64,000 bases of DNA from Cynocephalus volans (lineage: Eukaryota > Chordata > Mammalia > Dermoptera > Cynocephalidae), in NCBI RefSeq assembly GCF_027409185.1, contig NC_084474.1, positions 93,685,005-93,749,004 of the forward strand. The letters are read 5' to 3'. The position numbers and the translations under genes are program-made. The notes under the pieces are model-generated. The model was given only the letters and a program-made list of their open reading frames with translations, was not told the origin of the DNA and did no database searches. Shown piece after piece: positions 1 to 12,700 of the stretch. Every line of letters starts with the position of its first letter. Position 1 is the first letter of the stretch.

Positions 1-354
1 GGCAGAGCCTCTGGGGTGTGACCGATGCAGGGGCTGCTGGGGCAATGCACTCACCTGGGGGAGGGTGAGAGGAGGCGCCAGGGCCCTCGCAGGGGCCTCG
101 CTCCACTCCCTCCCCCCATAACCTTCTCCGGACATTTGGCCTAGCCTGGGAGGGGCTCTGATGGGGCTCGCACAGGGGCTAGAGTGAGTGCAGGTCCAAC
201 GGGCATGTGGCCTGGGAGGACAGTGTGGGGTCCGGGAACTGCAGTACAAACCAGGGCCAGCTGTGAGAACCCACTAAAATGACCCACTGCTGGGTCGTGA
301 CCTGCAGTTGGAAAACACTGGTCCAGGGGGGTGGGCACTCATAATAGTAACAGC

Positions 355-575
355 TGCCGTTTATCCAGCACTTCCTACGTTTCAGCACGGGGTTGAGCAC
401 TTCAAGTGTGTTGACTTAAATTCCCCAATAGCCCTCCAATGGGCGCACCCTTGTTACTGTCCTCAAAAGAGGAATGGGAGGTTCTGAGTGCTGGTCACCT
501 GCCCATGGTCATGGTCATGGTCACAGTCACGCAGCTAGGAAGGGGTGGAGCTTTCAGGCTGCCAAGCCCTGAAAT
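355..575 (-). mobile_element. MIR SINE, reverse
   Basis: Reads as the complement of MIR: stretch gttgagcacttcaagtgtg, then caatagccctccaatgggcg, then gtcacgcagctaggaagggg. Decayed, with a local catggt hexamer expansion at about 507-530. Confidence 0.65.
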
Positions 576-3280
576 TGTCCTGCTGAGCTGGGCCTGCTTT
601 CTCGCTGGAAGCTTCAGGGACACATCCTGCAGGCACTGTGGCCAAGACATCACACCCCAGGACCCAGCACCCAGGCCACGAGTGTTGGGTTGGAGATCTC
701 TCCTGGGTCCAGGCCCTGCCCTGGGGGGTGGGCTGAGCTGTGGCTCCCTCTGAAGAGTCAGACTGACCTCCCTAGGTTAGCAGCCGGTCATGTCCCCCCG
801 CAGGGCCTTGGGACCTGCTTTCTATTTCAGCCCTTCCTGGCCTCGGATGGCCCCATGGGACCGGAACAACTGTGTCTGTGTCTGCTCAGTGGACTCTGGA
901 TGCCTGAGCTCTCCTGACCTTGGCTGCTACGCCAGCCCTGGAGCCGGGACAGAGACGCTGCAGTTGAGCTGCTATTCTCTGCCCAACCCCACCCACCTGC
1001 CCTCACAAGGCAGTGAGCTGCCCGCCACCGCGAGTGGCCAACACAGCCTCGAACGGCACATTCTAAGTCTGCTGCGTGGACATTAGGCACTGGGTGGGCA
1101 GGGGGATGGAGGACCTCCGAGGAGTGTGATGTGGAGACCCCAGGTTCCAAATGTCTCTGACTCTAAGCTCTGCGGCTCCACATTGCTAAGATGTTGTCAC
1201 TTCCAAGAACCAGGGTTTGAAGGTTCCAGCAGGAGCGTTTCTCGGCAGCTCCACTTGCCACCCGAGACCGAAGCCCGGCCTAAGGACTTTCCCACCGTCT
1301 GTAGGGAGCCCAGGCTCTTCCCACCCCCACCCCCACTGTGCTCTCCACCTGGAATGCCGTCCCACTTCTCTACAGATCCAAACCCACGTCTAGCTTCAAG
1401 GCCACCTCTTCCCTGAAGCCTGCGCTGTCTGGCTTCTCTCAGCCCCGAATTCGGAGGGCAGTTTGGGCCTGGACCGCTGGCTTGGATTTTCCTGGGCCAA
1501 GTCTATCTCCAACCGGATGTTCATCTCCTCAGAGACAGGGCCAGAGTTTTTCTTGTTTTTTCCTCTCTGATGCTCAGCATATGGGAAGGTATACAATAAG
1601 AGCTCAACACATGCAAATGCACATTCATCTTATAAATGGGCGGGGAGGGCAGGCCCCAGCCTGGCATGGCCCCAGCGCAGGTGCTCGAGTCCTTTCCTGC
1701 TCTCATGCACAGGAAGTTCTTCCTAATGTCTAACCTTATTCCCTCCTGCTGCAGCGGCATCTCATTCTGGCTGGACGTTGAGGATCCCAAGACCTGGGCC
1801 TGCTGACCCCAGCCTGTCCTCTGAGGGAGCAGGAGGCCGCCTCTTGGATAGTGAAAGGGACGGAGGGCGAGGAGGGAAGGAGGCGGTGGGACGCACTGTC
1901 AGTATTATCTTCCATGTTATAAATGAGGAAATAGAAGCTCTGAGTGGGCAGGACCTGAGGCCACTCAGCTAACGGCAGGTGACCCCCACATTACTCCACA
2001 CCAAGACCCTCCTGCAGCTGATGGTGTGGATGGGTTCCTACCCTCACTGCCTGACTCAGCCCCTCCCTGCTTCCCAGGGGTGCCCTGGACAAGTGCCAGC
2101 TTGTCTCCTTCCCCACCTTGTTCTGTCCATCTGGGTAGTGGGGGCAAACCCCAGCCCAGGTGGGGAGAGGACGGAGGGGGCCCCTATTTATGGTGGACTG
2201 CTGCCTTCTGCTCACTGCCCACCGCCCTGGAGGCGTGCTTGGCGGGCGGTGGGTGGGGACGGGAGGAGGCATGCTGTTGTTGGCTGGGATGGTCACTTTC
2301 CAGAAAGCTGCTGCCAAGTCTCCAGGATCTGTGGTGGGGGAGGGCACTGGGAACGGATTGGCTGGGAGTGGGTGGCACCAGCCAACAGGCAGTCTGGGCA
2401 GGGTAGTGGGGGACTGGTGGGGGTTGCAGGCCATATCCCATGTCCTCCCCCCATGGCCCCCCACCATGACCCTGAATCCATGCTGCTCTAGGATGGGGAA
2501 TCATTTAGGTAAGTTTGATGCAAAGTCCCCCAGCCATCTGAGCTGACTGTATGTGGCCTGAGGGCATTCAGAACCCATTTACCCCCTCGATGTGAATACT
2601 GATTAGGTTCACTGCATAATTATTAGTGTGCCTGGTGGAGGGGGCTTCCCCAGACCCCATGGGGGGTGTTATGTAATATACAGCACGCGCATCTTACTGT
2701 CTTTCTAAAATCTGAACCAGCTTCTGAAATGCACACTGCTCTAAAAGTTTCCAGAAGCAACCGTGGATTTGATCATTTCTTGCACTTTACAGATGAGAAA
2801 ATGGAGGCTTGGAGAGGCGACCAATGGTTGGTTGGAGTCTGCCCTGGGTTCTGGGATGTGTGCTCTCCACCAGACCAGAATTCCAGGCCTTGCTGACGGG
2901 GCCCAGTCTGAGGTTGTCCCATGAGCTGTGCAGACTCTTGCTAAGGAAATACCTTCCCTGTCACCACCATGCCCTAAAACTGGCCTGTTCTGTCCTGAGC
3001 CGTCTTCCTGGAGGCCTCCCAGGGAAGCTCAGCCCCCTCTGCAGCCCCAGCTCATCCAGCCTCCCTACTCCTACCAGCTAGTGCCCTCCATCAGTCCTGG
3101 GCATAGACCATCTCTGCTCCCAGCCCATGGGCGCTGGCCCAGGCGGGGCTGGTCTCTGCCTCGCCCCCTCGCCACTTCTCCGTGGCCCTGAGCCTCAGTT
3201 CGCTTGCCTGGATAAAGCATCATGATCCCTCTGTCTGACCGACTCGTGGGGCCATGGGGAGGGCCAGGAATGAAGCCTGG

Positions 3281-3428
3281 GACAGGGCTCAGCCTAGGAC
3301 CAGAGTAGGTTCTCAGAGTGGGACGGACCAGGGCTCAGTGTGTGACTAGGACCAGGGCTCAGTGCATGACCAGGATCAGGGCTCAGTATGTGACCAGGGT
3401 GAGAGTTCACTCTCTGGCTGGAGTCAGC
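3281..3428. repeat. 24-bp minisatellite, locus A
   Basis: About six diverged copies of a 24-base unit resembling gaccagggctcagtatgtga + ccag; the three central copies are all exactly 24 long. The same unit occurs at 47938-48166. Confidence 0.85.
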
Positions 3429-6034
3429 AGTCAGGGCACCCAGTCTGGGTATGTGAACCGCCCCGTCTGACCCTCTTAAGAAGGCTCTCATACATCACAT
3501 GTGACCCTAAATGGGACATTTCCCGCGACCTCTGTGCCCTGCCCTGTCCCTGCCCTAGGGAGGTTTCTCTTTCAATTGAGGAGTGGCGAGGTGCTTGAGA
3601 TCCCATCCCAGGCTCCCCCCACCCCTGATGCTTCTCCCTTTGGAGCTGGTGGAGTCTGGGATCCACCAGGCCTAACTGTGGGGGGTCCACAGGCCACTTC
3701 CTGCTTATAAGGCCTGTCAGGAGGACAGAGACCAGGCCCGGAAGGTGTTGAGATGGGTGGGAGGGTTCGGGAGTGGTCTGGAGCTCAGGGAGGGGGAGAG
3801 AGCCAGGGTGGGGGAGGGTATGTCTTCATTCTGTCAGGATGGCCGCCCATGGTCAGGGTGAGTTTTGATGGCCAGCAACACGGGCCCTGTCTCTCCTGGT
3901 CCCCAGCTCCCTGCTGACCTTGGCAAGTCAGTGGCCCTGGGTCTCTGCCTCTGTGAGCGTCATGGTGACTGGGCTTCAGGCACTGCTCTCCCCACCAAGA
4001 GACGGACCCCGTGCTCCGGCCCCGCTCCCACCTGCTCTCAGGAAATGAGCCATGCGTGCACACCGAGCGCTGTCCCTCACCCTGCAGTTCGGGCCGTTCT
4101 CTGTGGGTCTATGAGTGCCCTGAGTGGCAGGGGGATGGGTGAACAGCTGCTCTATGAGCACCAGTGGACGTCTTAATGACGACGGCGACGGTGGCAGTGA
4201 TCACTCCAGCACTCCAGGAGCAGCAGCACAAAGCTGCTGGGTCTGAGCTCCTGCCCCACAGGATTCTGCATGGCAGGTGCAGCCACTAGGAATGCATTTG
4301 CTGCAAATCAGAGACCTCCCCCTGCAAGGGTGGCTGAGACGAGTGAGGGGAAGCGATGGTCACCACGGGGCAAGGCTGGGGTGGGACCCTCGGGATTCGG
4401 GTGCAGCTCATGACCATGAGGCTACCCAGCTCCTCTGCTAATTTGGGACTGGAGGGCCTCTGGGAAGGCAGTGCCGGGGAGACCTGCGGCACCATCAGGA
4501 CCCTTGGGCAGCAGAATGGACCCTGTCACTGACCCCTGGCTACGAGAGAAGGGAGCTTGGAGCTGATCCAACCTCACAGTCCCCAGAGCTTTAAGCACTA
4601 GAATGTTTTGTCCCTACAAGTCACATGTAGACCCCCAGGTGAAACCAACGGGGGGTCTACCCCATAGGCAGTGGGGGAGGGGACTAGAGCCCTCTTTCCT
4701 CCTCCTTTGCTCACAGCCATAGCCTCAGGGACCTGAGCAGAGCCCTGGGGCTCCACGGACTCCAGTCAGACCCTGCAGAGCCCGTTCCCAGCCCCCACCC
4801 ACAGAGGGCCCTGGGCTGCAGGTCGAACTGAGGTCTGTTCGGGTGGGGGAGAAGGTGGGGCTTCCTGGAGGGGAGCGAGCAGAGACCCCCTGGTGAATTG
4901 GGGGGAGGGGGCAGGCAGGGCATGGCCGTGGGTGGGGCGGGGGGTGTGGCTCTCTCAGACCACAGGACGGAACCTAGGGTCCTGGCCACCGGCCTGTCCT
5001 CTGTCTTCACCAGGCACCTGTATGTGTGGGTGGGGGGGACATTCAGGTAGTTCTAAAACATTCTCCATAGGAGGCGGCTCTTAGAATCTTTTGATCCTTT
5101 GATGGCCTCAAATGAGCCCCGTCCACATCCGAGGAGATGTGGACCATGGAAGATCTGCTTTACTTGTCCATCTGACTGTCCGTCCGTCTGTCCTTCTCTG
5201 GGACCGGGCAGAGAAAGCTGTCTGGGGGCTGGACATCATTGTTGAGGGTTATTTCTTGGCTGTAACATCCGGGGCGGCTTTTGACTTTTGCCTTTGTACA
5301 TTCCGGCCTTGTTTGACATCTTTATGATAAGCATGTGCCATTCTATAAACGTAACACATTCCATGTCCTTTTCCTCCTTAAAGAACAGCAGCCCTCCGTC
5401 CCCAGCAAAGGGACTGGAGACGGCTGTGCCAGGATGTTGGCAAGGAGCAGTTCTGGGCAGTGGGAAAGCGGGTGACTGTTAATTTCCTCTTTCCACTGCT
5501 CTGTATTTGTTATTAATTTACAAAAAATAAAATGTAATTTTCAACACAGACACATCCCCCTGGACAATCATTTTGAGGTCACTTGCGTGTCACCGTTACA
5601 CCCACGCGCTAGTGATCAGAAATGTGTGGTTTTGATGAAAACTTTCCTTCCCATGAGTGAGTGGGGAGGACTAGTGGTGGGAAACGGGGGCCTGAGGCGC
5701 GTGAGCCCCGCAGCCCCGGCTGGTCCCACACAGGCCTTGCGCATCAGCTGGGCTCCTGCTGAGCCTGCGTAGAAGGACCAGCATAGCAGGTGGCGCGGCC
5801 CGACTGGATCGGGTCCAGGCTCCTTAATTTACTGATAAGAAACCGAAGCAGAGGCGTGGGAATCACTGAAGTCCCATGAGGGTTCCGGGTGAGGGTTTGG
5901 CCTGCTCCTAGTCCAGGTCTGCTCCTGCTGGGAGCTGAGCCATGCGTGTGAGCCCCTCACTCCACATCCAGGCCCATCTGGGCAGGACTGCTGGCCTGGG
6001 CATGGGGCAGGCGGTGGCAGGGCCTGGAATGCTG

Positions 6035-6118
6035 TGCTCAGGGGTTCGGACTCTGTCCTGCAGGCACTGGGGAGCTATGGCAGGTGGCTGAGCAGTGCTG
6101 TGGCTGGATAGATTTCTG
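6035..6118 (+). repeat. 84-bp local duplicate, copy 1
   Basis: Matches 7895-7978 at 80 of 84 positions with no gaps; all four differences are transitions. It looks like part of an old interspersed repeat, but the identity is too high for two independent ancient copies. Confidence 0.9.
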
Positions 6119-6604
6119 AGGCTCTGCCTGGGGAATGACCAACTTGCTGTGTCCTCCGACCTGGCAGGGGCACGGTGGGGGTGATAACAGCACGGAGAAG
6201 TTAGGTAATGTGCCCAATGCCTCCCCACCCACCAGGGGTGCCACCCCCAGGGCCCCAGCCCCAGGAGCCAGACCCCTGAAGGCTGCAGGGACCCGGCCCT
6301 CACACCAGGACCCAGGAAATGATAGCTCAGACACTTGAGATGAGGTCCCTGGACCAACCAGCTGGCACCGGGCAGAGTCAGGACTCAAACCCAGGCTTGC
6401 TGACTCCAGCACACAGGACACCCTATGGAGCAAGTGAGAAGCATGACACTACAGCCTAGGTTCTCGGGTAGGATGGAGATAGTCCCTGCCCTGGGAACCT
6501 GATCTGATGGAGGAGGCAACAGGAAAATGACTCATCAGCAGGGTGATGGGGACATTTTGGGATGACAGATTTGGGTCCCAACCCTGTCCCCACTGCCTCC
6601 TATC

Positions 6605-6690
6605 TGAGGCAAGTCACTTAGCCGCCCCATGCCTCAGTTTCCCCACCTGCACAATGAGGACACTAATGTTTGGGACTGTGTGCGGAGTCG
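6605..6690 (+). mobile_element. MIR SINE core
   Basis: Contains ggcaagtcacttagccgccc and cctcagtttccccacctgca, the conserved MIR core. Confidence 0.7.
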
Positions 6691-6767
6691 GCGAGGTAAG
6701 GGATGTGTTTCGGGTCTGGCCCACGGCCGAGTGGGGTCAGATGCGGGGCTGTGCCCACGCCAGCTGT

Positions 6768-6896
6768 GCATCAGAATCACTGGGGAGCTTCAGCCAAATG
6801 CAGATGCCTGGGCCAATTGAAGTGGTCTGGGCAGAAGCCTGGGCAGCAGCATTTTGAAAAAGCTCCTCACGTCAGCGATTCTGACGTGAGCCCGTG
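6768..6896 (+). mobile_element. MER5A-like hAT DNA transposon relic
   Basis: Contains gcatcagaatcactggggag and cagcattttgaaaaagctcc, matching the non-autonomous MER5A pattern (gtgcatcagaatcacctggag ... catttctaacaagttcc). It is non-coding. It also includes the perfect inverted repeat at 6866-6890. Confidence 0.6.
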
Positions 6897-7059
6897 GTGA
6901 CCGTTGTGGAGCTGACCTTTGGCTCCTGCTTGCACACTGAACTGCTGGTCGGAGTGGAGGCTGAGCTGTCAGCCGCTGATGTCCCCGCTACCAACCCAGA
7001 GACGGCGATCGCTTAGTCATGGCCTGAGCTTAGTCTCGGGTAGACACCATCCGTTCCCG

Positions 7060-7112
7060 TTCGTTTGTTCGCTCATTCACTCATTCATCCATCCATCCAT
7101 TCATTCATTCAT
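7060..7112. repeat. Short CATT/CATC microsatellite
   Basis: Run of ctcattcactcattcatcca followed by tccatccattcattcattca. Confidence 0.9.
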
Positions 7113-7694
7113 GAAAAAATGGGCTTTACTTTACCTGCGGCCTTGTAGATAATTACTTTTCCCTCTGTAAACCAAGTCCTGTTTAAATCCCATTTAAATC
7201 CCTGCAGCCCGAGCCCCCGCCACCCGCCGGCCTGCTCCTCATCTCCGGCTCAGCAGGTTTGTTTAAGGCCGGCTGACACTTCTCCTGCACAGGCGTGTTT
7301 ACACTGGGGCTGTCAGCGGAAACTCCAGGTGTGGAGCGGGGCCAAGGGGAGGACAGGGACCATGGGGGCTTTCAGGGCACCCTTTCCACACAGTGTCTCA
7401 AGCAGGCCTGTCCCCAGCCCTGTCACTGACCTCACAGGTGAGGCCTCAGAGATCACCCCACAGGCCAGGGGCAGAGGTGAGACCTGAGCCCAGACCTCCA
7501 GGTCCCTGCCTGCTAAGAGGAGGGAGCCCAGGGAGGCTTCTTGGAGGAGGGGACATCTGAATGGGTTGTCTGGGAAGACAGGAGCACACCACCGGGCAAT
7601 GGAGTGCAACGTGTTGCCAGCAGAGAGACTGGCCCGGGGGCTTGAGTGCCGTGGCCGTCCACGGAGGGGTGTGGCCAGAGTGCAGTCAGCATGG

Positions 7695-7865
7695 ACGGGA
7701 GTAGCTTCTGGACCCACTGTCTGGGTGCGAATCCTGGCTCTACTGCCCTCTGGCTGTGTGACACTGGGCATGTCACCTAACATGCCCGTGCTGTAGTATC
7801 CTCATCTCTCGAGTGAGGGAGTAATTGTATTGACTTCTCAGGCTCATTGGAAGGGTGAAGTACTC
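7695..7865 (+). mobile_element. MIR SINE
   Basis: Contains gggtgcgaatcctggctcta, ggctgtgtgacactgggcat and catctctcgagtgagggagt, in the order of the MIR consensus. Confidence 0.75.
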
Positions 7866-7894
7866 TAGAACACAGGTTGGACCCTGGAGCGCCA

Positions 7895-7978
7895 TGCTCA
7901 GGGGTTTGGACTCTGCCCTGCAGGCACTGGGGAGCTACGGCAGGTGGCTGAGCAGTGCTGTGGCTGGATGGATTTCTG
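7895..7978 (+). repeat. 84-bp local duplicate, copy 2
   Basis: Partner of 6035-6118, displaced by exactly 1860 bases. It sits directly after the MIR at 7695-7865; flanking sequence is not shared beyond about 15-20 bases. Confidence 0.9.
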
Positions 7979-8264
7979 TCAGTGCCTGGCTCTAAGCTCC
8001 TAGGACCTTTCACGCGTGGCTGGGTTGGGGGCGTTTTACACTGCCGCCCTCTGACCAATCACAGACCACCCACGCTCCCTCCTGGCCAGTGATTGGTTTA
8101 GGGGTGGGTAAGCCTAGGCGGATTCGGGCCAGTGAGAGGTGACCAGAGGCTTGCTTGTGGGTGCCATGTTCGCTCCTGTCCCTTGACGGAGGCAGCCTTT
8201 CTGTGACCATGGGGGCATCTCCCCTGGGAATGAGGGTGCAGATGGATGCACGTGTGGGTCGTTT

Positions 8265-8370
8265 CCTCGTTCTGGCCATTGTGAACTGTGTTGCTATGTA
8301 CGTGCGCGTACGAGTTTTTGTTTGAGTCCCTGCTTTCGGTTCTTTTGGGTAGATACTTAGGCACCATGCA
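8265..8370 (+). mobile_element. Old LINE-1 fragment
   Basis: The string ggccattgtgaactgtgttg and the later tcggttcttttgggtagata resemble the L1 segment that normally reads attgtgaataatgctgctat and ttcttttgggtatatac. It is a short, diverged fragment next to the MIR at 8405. Confidence 0.65.
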
Positions 8371-8403
8371 ATCCCTTCATTACTCTGATTACTCTCTAGT
8401 TAC

Positions 8404-8650
8404 TTGTTGCCGCTGTGCCTCCGTTTCCTTGTCTGTGAACACGGGATATCAATAACCACCACCTCAGCGGGTACCGGATACCACCCCGGGCATGTACCCA
8501 TCTGGGCTTGCTGGCGTCTTTCTGCCACCTGTTTGCTAGTTCACCCTCTCCTCCCTGACATGGCCGTGAGGACGGGCTCTGGGATCGCCTTAGTCCTGGC
8601 ACAGGCCTGGCATGTAGTAGGTGTTCAGCTGATGCTGAATGAATTCAGAG
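8404..8650 (+). mobile_element. MIR SINE with 3' tail
   Basis: Contains tgcctccgtttccttgtctg and later ggcatgtagtaggtgttcag with atgctgaatgaat at the end, the MIR core and tail in order. Confidence 0.65.
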
Positions 8651-8725
8651 CTATAATGTGGACTTCACTGTGGAGTTTTGTTTGTAAGAAGAGCCCTGCT
8701 GCTAAGAAACGTGAGAAGTTTGGTC

Positions 8726-8828
8726 GGGCCGGCTGGTTGGCTCAGCTGGTTAGAGCGTGGTGCTGATAACACCAAGGTCCAGGGGTTTGATCCCTGTACA
8801 GCCAGCCACCAAAAAAATAAAGAAAAAG
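8726..8828 (+). mobile_element. tRNA-Ile-derived SINE, monomeric, A-rich tail
   Basis: The head resembles tRNA-Ile: A box TGGCTCAGCTGG (8738-8749), anticodon-loop CTGATAA with GAT at 8765-8767, and B box GGTTTGATCCC (8784-8794). Then come ccagccacc and a short A-rich tail (8811-8828). Simple SINEs with a tRNA-Ile head are known in colugos (CYN family), and similar tRNA SINEs occur in some bats; I cannot choose. The imperfect acceptor stem, mutated B box and A-tail exclude a functional tRNA gene. Confidence 0.75.
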
Positions 8829-9377
8829 TGTGATGGACACCACAATCGGCAGCTCTTCTCTCTCAGCTCGTGCCACCCAAACACTCCCAGGGCTTGGGGA
8901 TCAGGGTGGGGTGGGCCCCTGGCAGGCAGCCCCCTCCCCAGGTGGGAGCGTGGTGAGGGTGCCCACAGCGAAGCGCTGTGTTTGGACACAAGCGAGTGGG
9001 GCTGGACCACGCCGGGCCCCTCCTGTGCCTTGTAAACGCCCTCTGAGGAAAATTCCCCAAAAGGAGTTTGAGATGCTGCTGTGCCCAGGACAGCAGGCTG
9101 GCCTCCCCTCCAGCGGGGGAATTCGCTCTCCCATCCACCACTGGAGGAGTCCCCAAGGGGCTTGCTTACCTCCAAGGACGGGGTGCTCACCGCCTCGCCA
9201 TGATCAGAATCTGCTTTTGTCTGTGCCTAAGTGCTACTAGAAACATGGGAGCCCCTGCCCCCAGCATCCCATTCTGAGCCCACTCATTCCTCACCGCCTT
9301 GGCCATCGTGCTGGCTCTGGCCACAGCCTCTCACAGGGTGACCCCGAGCGCATCTTCAACACCCAGGTGGGTGGCTA

Positions 9378-9505
9378 GGAGCATTGGCCTCGGGGGCCCT
9401 GGGTTTGCCTCCAGCTCCTGCATTTCTTTGCTGCTTGGCTTTGGGCAGCTTCCCATCCCTCCCTGAGGCCCAGCTTTCTCCTCTGTTAAAGAGCCTGGTG
9501 CTTAA
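9378..9505 (+). mobile_element. MIR SINE
   Basis: Pattern aggagcattggcctcggggg, ctgggtttgcctccagctcc, then cagctttctcctctgttaaa follows the MIR order. Confidence 0.6.
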
Positions 9506-9539
9506 GGCCCTATGCCGTCGGGGGACACCTCACCAGGGT

Positions 9540-9730
9540 GCTGCACTCCCAGTGGCCCACCCCACCCTGCTTTGCCAGGCTGCCTGCATGTCCCAACCTC
9601 TGTGCCATGCAGGTGCTGTTCCTCTGTCTGCGGCACCCTTCCCACTCTTGATGGCCTGTATCATCCTGCCAGCCCCTAGCTAATGCCACTGGACCCTGAC
9701 AGTCTGTCGCTCCTGGAGGGCAGGGCCCAT
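9540..9730 (+). mobile_element. LINE-2 3' region, decayed
   Basis: Order typical of L2: ctgtgccatgcaggtgctgt, then ctgcggcacccttcccactc, then gctcctggagggcagggccc. No coding frame survives. Confidence 0.5.
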
Positions 9731-12700
9731 GGTCTGCCCACATCTGGGGCCCTGTCATCACCTGCAGGTGGGTGACTGGGCGGGGGGCAGGTGTGTGCCC
9801 CAGCCAAGGGGAGCCACGTTGACGGTGGCTGCTTCTCCAGACCAGTAGGTTGTTAAAGCAATGTCCACGTGGACTCTCCTGATACATGGTGACACATAAT
9901 GCAAACTTGCAAACTGTGGGCAGGTCCCATATTGGTGAGGGGTCTGCAGTGTGCACCCTCTGGTTTGGAACATCGTAGATATTTGGGATGTGTCTGGTGC
10001 TGAATGCTCGGACACTCCCATGACGGGCAGCTCTCTGCCTTGTTAGGCCATATCTTTAGCAACAGCAGCTCCCTGGCAATGAGGGCTCGTCATCCCCGTG
10101 GAGAGAAGTCAGCCCCCCAAGGAGCAGGCCGTGTGACACCCAGCGCTCCCTCCTGACGCTCCAGAGCTGCCCTGGGAGCTGGGGCTCTGGCAGGCCATGC
10201 TGCCCCCTCGTGGCCGCCGCCTGCAGGTGCCGAGGCCTCGCTGGCTTGGGTCTGTCTCTCTTCCTGCCACATTCAGCTCAGTCCCTGAGTGCCCACTGCT
10301 GGGTCCGGGGCAGATGGGGACAACAAGTGGATCCCACACCCCACGTGCCTCAAGTCAGTGGAGAAGCCAGACGTGCACACAAATGTGGAGGATGAGGCAG
10401 CTTCAGGCTTGGGCCCTGTCCCATGGATGGGAAGGTTGGGGACCTTCAGTCACCTTGCTCGGGTTTCCTTGGCCTGGACCTGCCCTGTCTTGGGGAACAT
10501 CAGCATTGGGGGCTCCACGACCTCAGGGCGGAGCCAGCTGTTTTGTGGCTGCCCTCTGTCCCCACATTCCTGCGGGCCCCCCACCTGTCATTCCCCACCT
10601 TGGGGAGCTCACTGTGTGGGATCAGCACATGCCAGGCAGAGGCCCTGGCCTCCTGGTACCCCTGCCAGACACTGCTCTGCTCTCCCAGTCCCGGATCCCC
10701 AGGTGGCCGGCCAGCTGCCCCCTGCCCTCTATTGGGTCCACCAGCACCCTCTACACTGTCCCACCTGCTCTGCTCCCCAGACTGCCCCGAGCTCCTGCCT
10801 TCCAGATGTGCCCCCCACTCCAGGCATCATCCACGGAGGGGAACAGGTAGGGACAGGCCCCAGTCGCCAGGACCCTCTCTTGTTCCCCTAACCCTGCCCA
10901 TCTCCATCCTCCTGCCCTTTGCTCACTCTCCTCCCCTCCGCTGTCCCTCAGTCCCCCTTCTCCTCCGCTCTCCATTCTCTTCCTCCCCAGTTCAGGGACC
11001 TTGTTTAATCCAGGGAGAGCAGGAGAAAAATACCTAATCACACACTCTTTTTTTTGTTTGGCCTTCTCGCAAATTCTCCAAACTGTTCTTGGACTGAGGA
11101 TTGGGAGCTTCAACATCCGTAATAGGGTTGTTTTCCTGGTTTGGCTGTGGGCCTGGTGGCCTCGCCAGGTTCTAAGAGGGTCCCCAGGAAAGTGAGGGGA
11201 CAGGGGTAAAACCCCTCCATCAATACCCCTGCCCACAGATACACACACGGGGGGTGCAGGGGGCCTGGGGAGGGAAGGCAGATGCAAGTGCAGGTGCTCC
11301 GCCCCCCCCAAGGGCCAAGGGGTGCAGGGGAGAGGAGGCTTCTGAACCTGGGTGGGCGAGGAGGGAGGCCAGGTGGAAGGCAACTCCCCACTCTCCCTTC
11401 CTGACAGTTGGGGTGCCCCCACCTCGGTCACGGATGCCCTAAAAGCTCTGGGGGGGCCTTCCCCTCTGCAGACCTAGGTCTTCCACAATGAGGGGTAAGC
11501 TTGCGGAGACACAGCTGGTGGTCCTCCTGTGGGACTGCCACCTGTCACTCCCAAGTTGCCTGTGGACCTGGCTGAACCCTCCTTCCCCTGGGCCTTGCAC
11601 TCCCTGCCCCCATGTGGTTTCTCTTGGACAGGCTCTAACCCCCACTCACCCTGCAGGATCCAGTGCAAGTGCCCGCTCCCCTGGGAGCCTCCTGGCCCTC
11701 CCCTAGCGTGACCTCCCTTCCTCCTTTCCACAGGCATTGTACCCCACCTTCCATGAGGGGTGTGACAACCCTGTCAATGCTCACCATGGCCCCCAGCTCA
11801 TGCACTGCACCTGGGGAGGGCTCTCGGTACTGTCTGCTCTAGGTCTCAGTCTCTGGGCAGGCCAGGCAGGGCAGCACTTAGGGACAGGCTGTCCCTACAG
11901 TGGTGGGGGTGAGAGAACAGGCCCTCCCTGGCTGACATTTGGGGGTGGGGTCTTGACATTCAGGAGCCTTGGGTACCCAGAAGGCCTCTTCTAGGGTCAT
12001 GGTCTCTGTGGATGGAAGTGTGGGGAGTGGTGGCTGGGCTGGCTCTCTGCCACCCACTAGCAGCCAGGCCTGCTCTGAGAGGCCCTGTGCCCCCTGCCAC
12101 CCTTGGGGTCAGGCCTGTTCCTGGCACCCCAAGCAAGACCCTGCTTTTGGGACAGACAGGGAATACAGTTCTGTACCTGTCCCCGCCCACTGCCCACTTT
12201 AGGCCAGCACTGCTGGATGCTGGTCTGGGTGGGCTCTGTCTTGTTGGGCCCACAGGAGGGGACACAGGCACTCAGGCACATAGAGGCCCCTTTTTGGCTG
12301 TGCCGCATATGTTAAATCACCAGTCAAGTCATTAACACATTCAGCCTCAAAGGACTGGGATAAGGGCCCTGCCCAGGTCTGTGCAGAGGGTCAATGGCCA
12401 TGGGTGGGCACTTGCAGTGGTGGCATGCCCCATTCTGGTGCCACACCTGCCAGTCCCATCTTCCCTTGCCAGAGTGGTCCAGGTGGGGGTGGTGGCAAGG
12501 GGCCACAGCTGCATGTGTGGCTTTGCCTCTTTGTGCCTGGATGTCCTTGTCCTGACTGGAATGGTCATAGGGACCATGCACTGGCACTTCTCACTGTCAT
12601 CTCCCTTGAGTCCCAGCATATGCGGAGACCAGGACTGGGTGGGGGCCCACAGGCAGGACAGGCTGCATAATTTCAGGGCCCAGCGCCAAATGAAAGTGTA

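Noticed and set aside
8731-8810. Possible functional tRNA-Ile gene
   Set aside because: The A and B boxes are recognisable but the acceptor stem is mismatched, the B box is mutated, and it continues into an A-rich tail, so it is a SINE.
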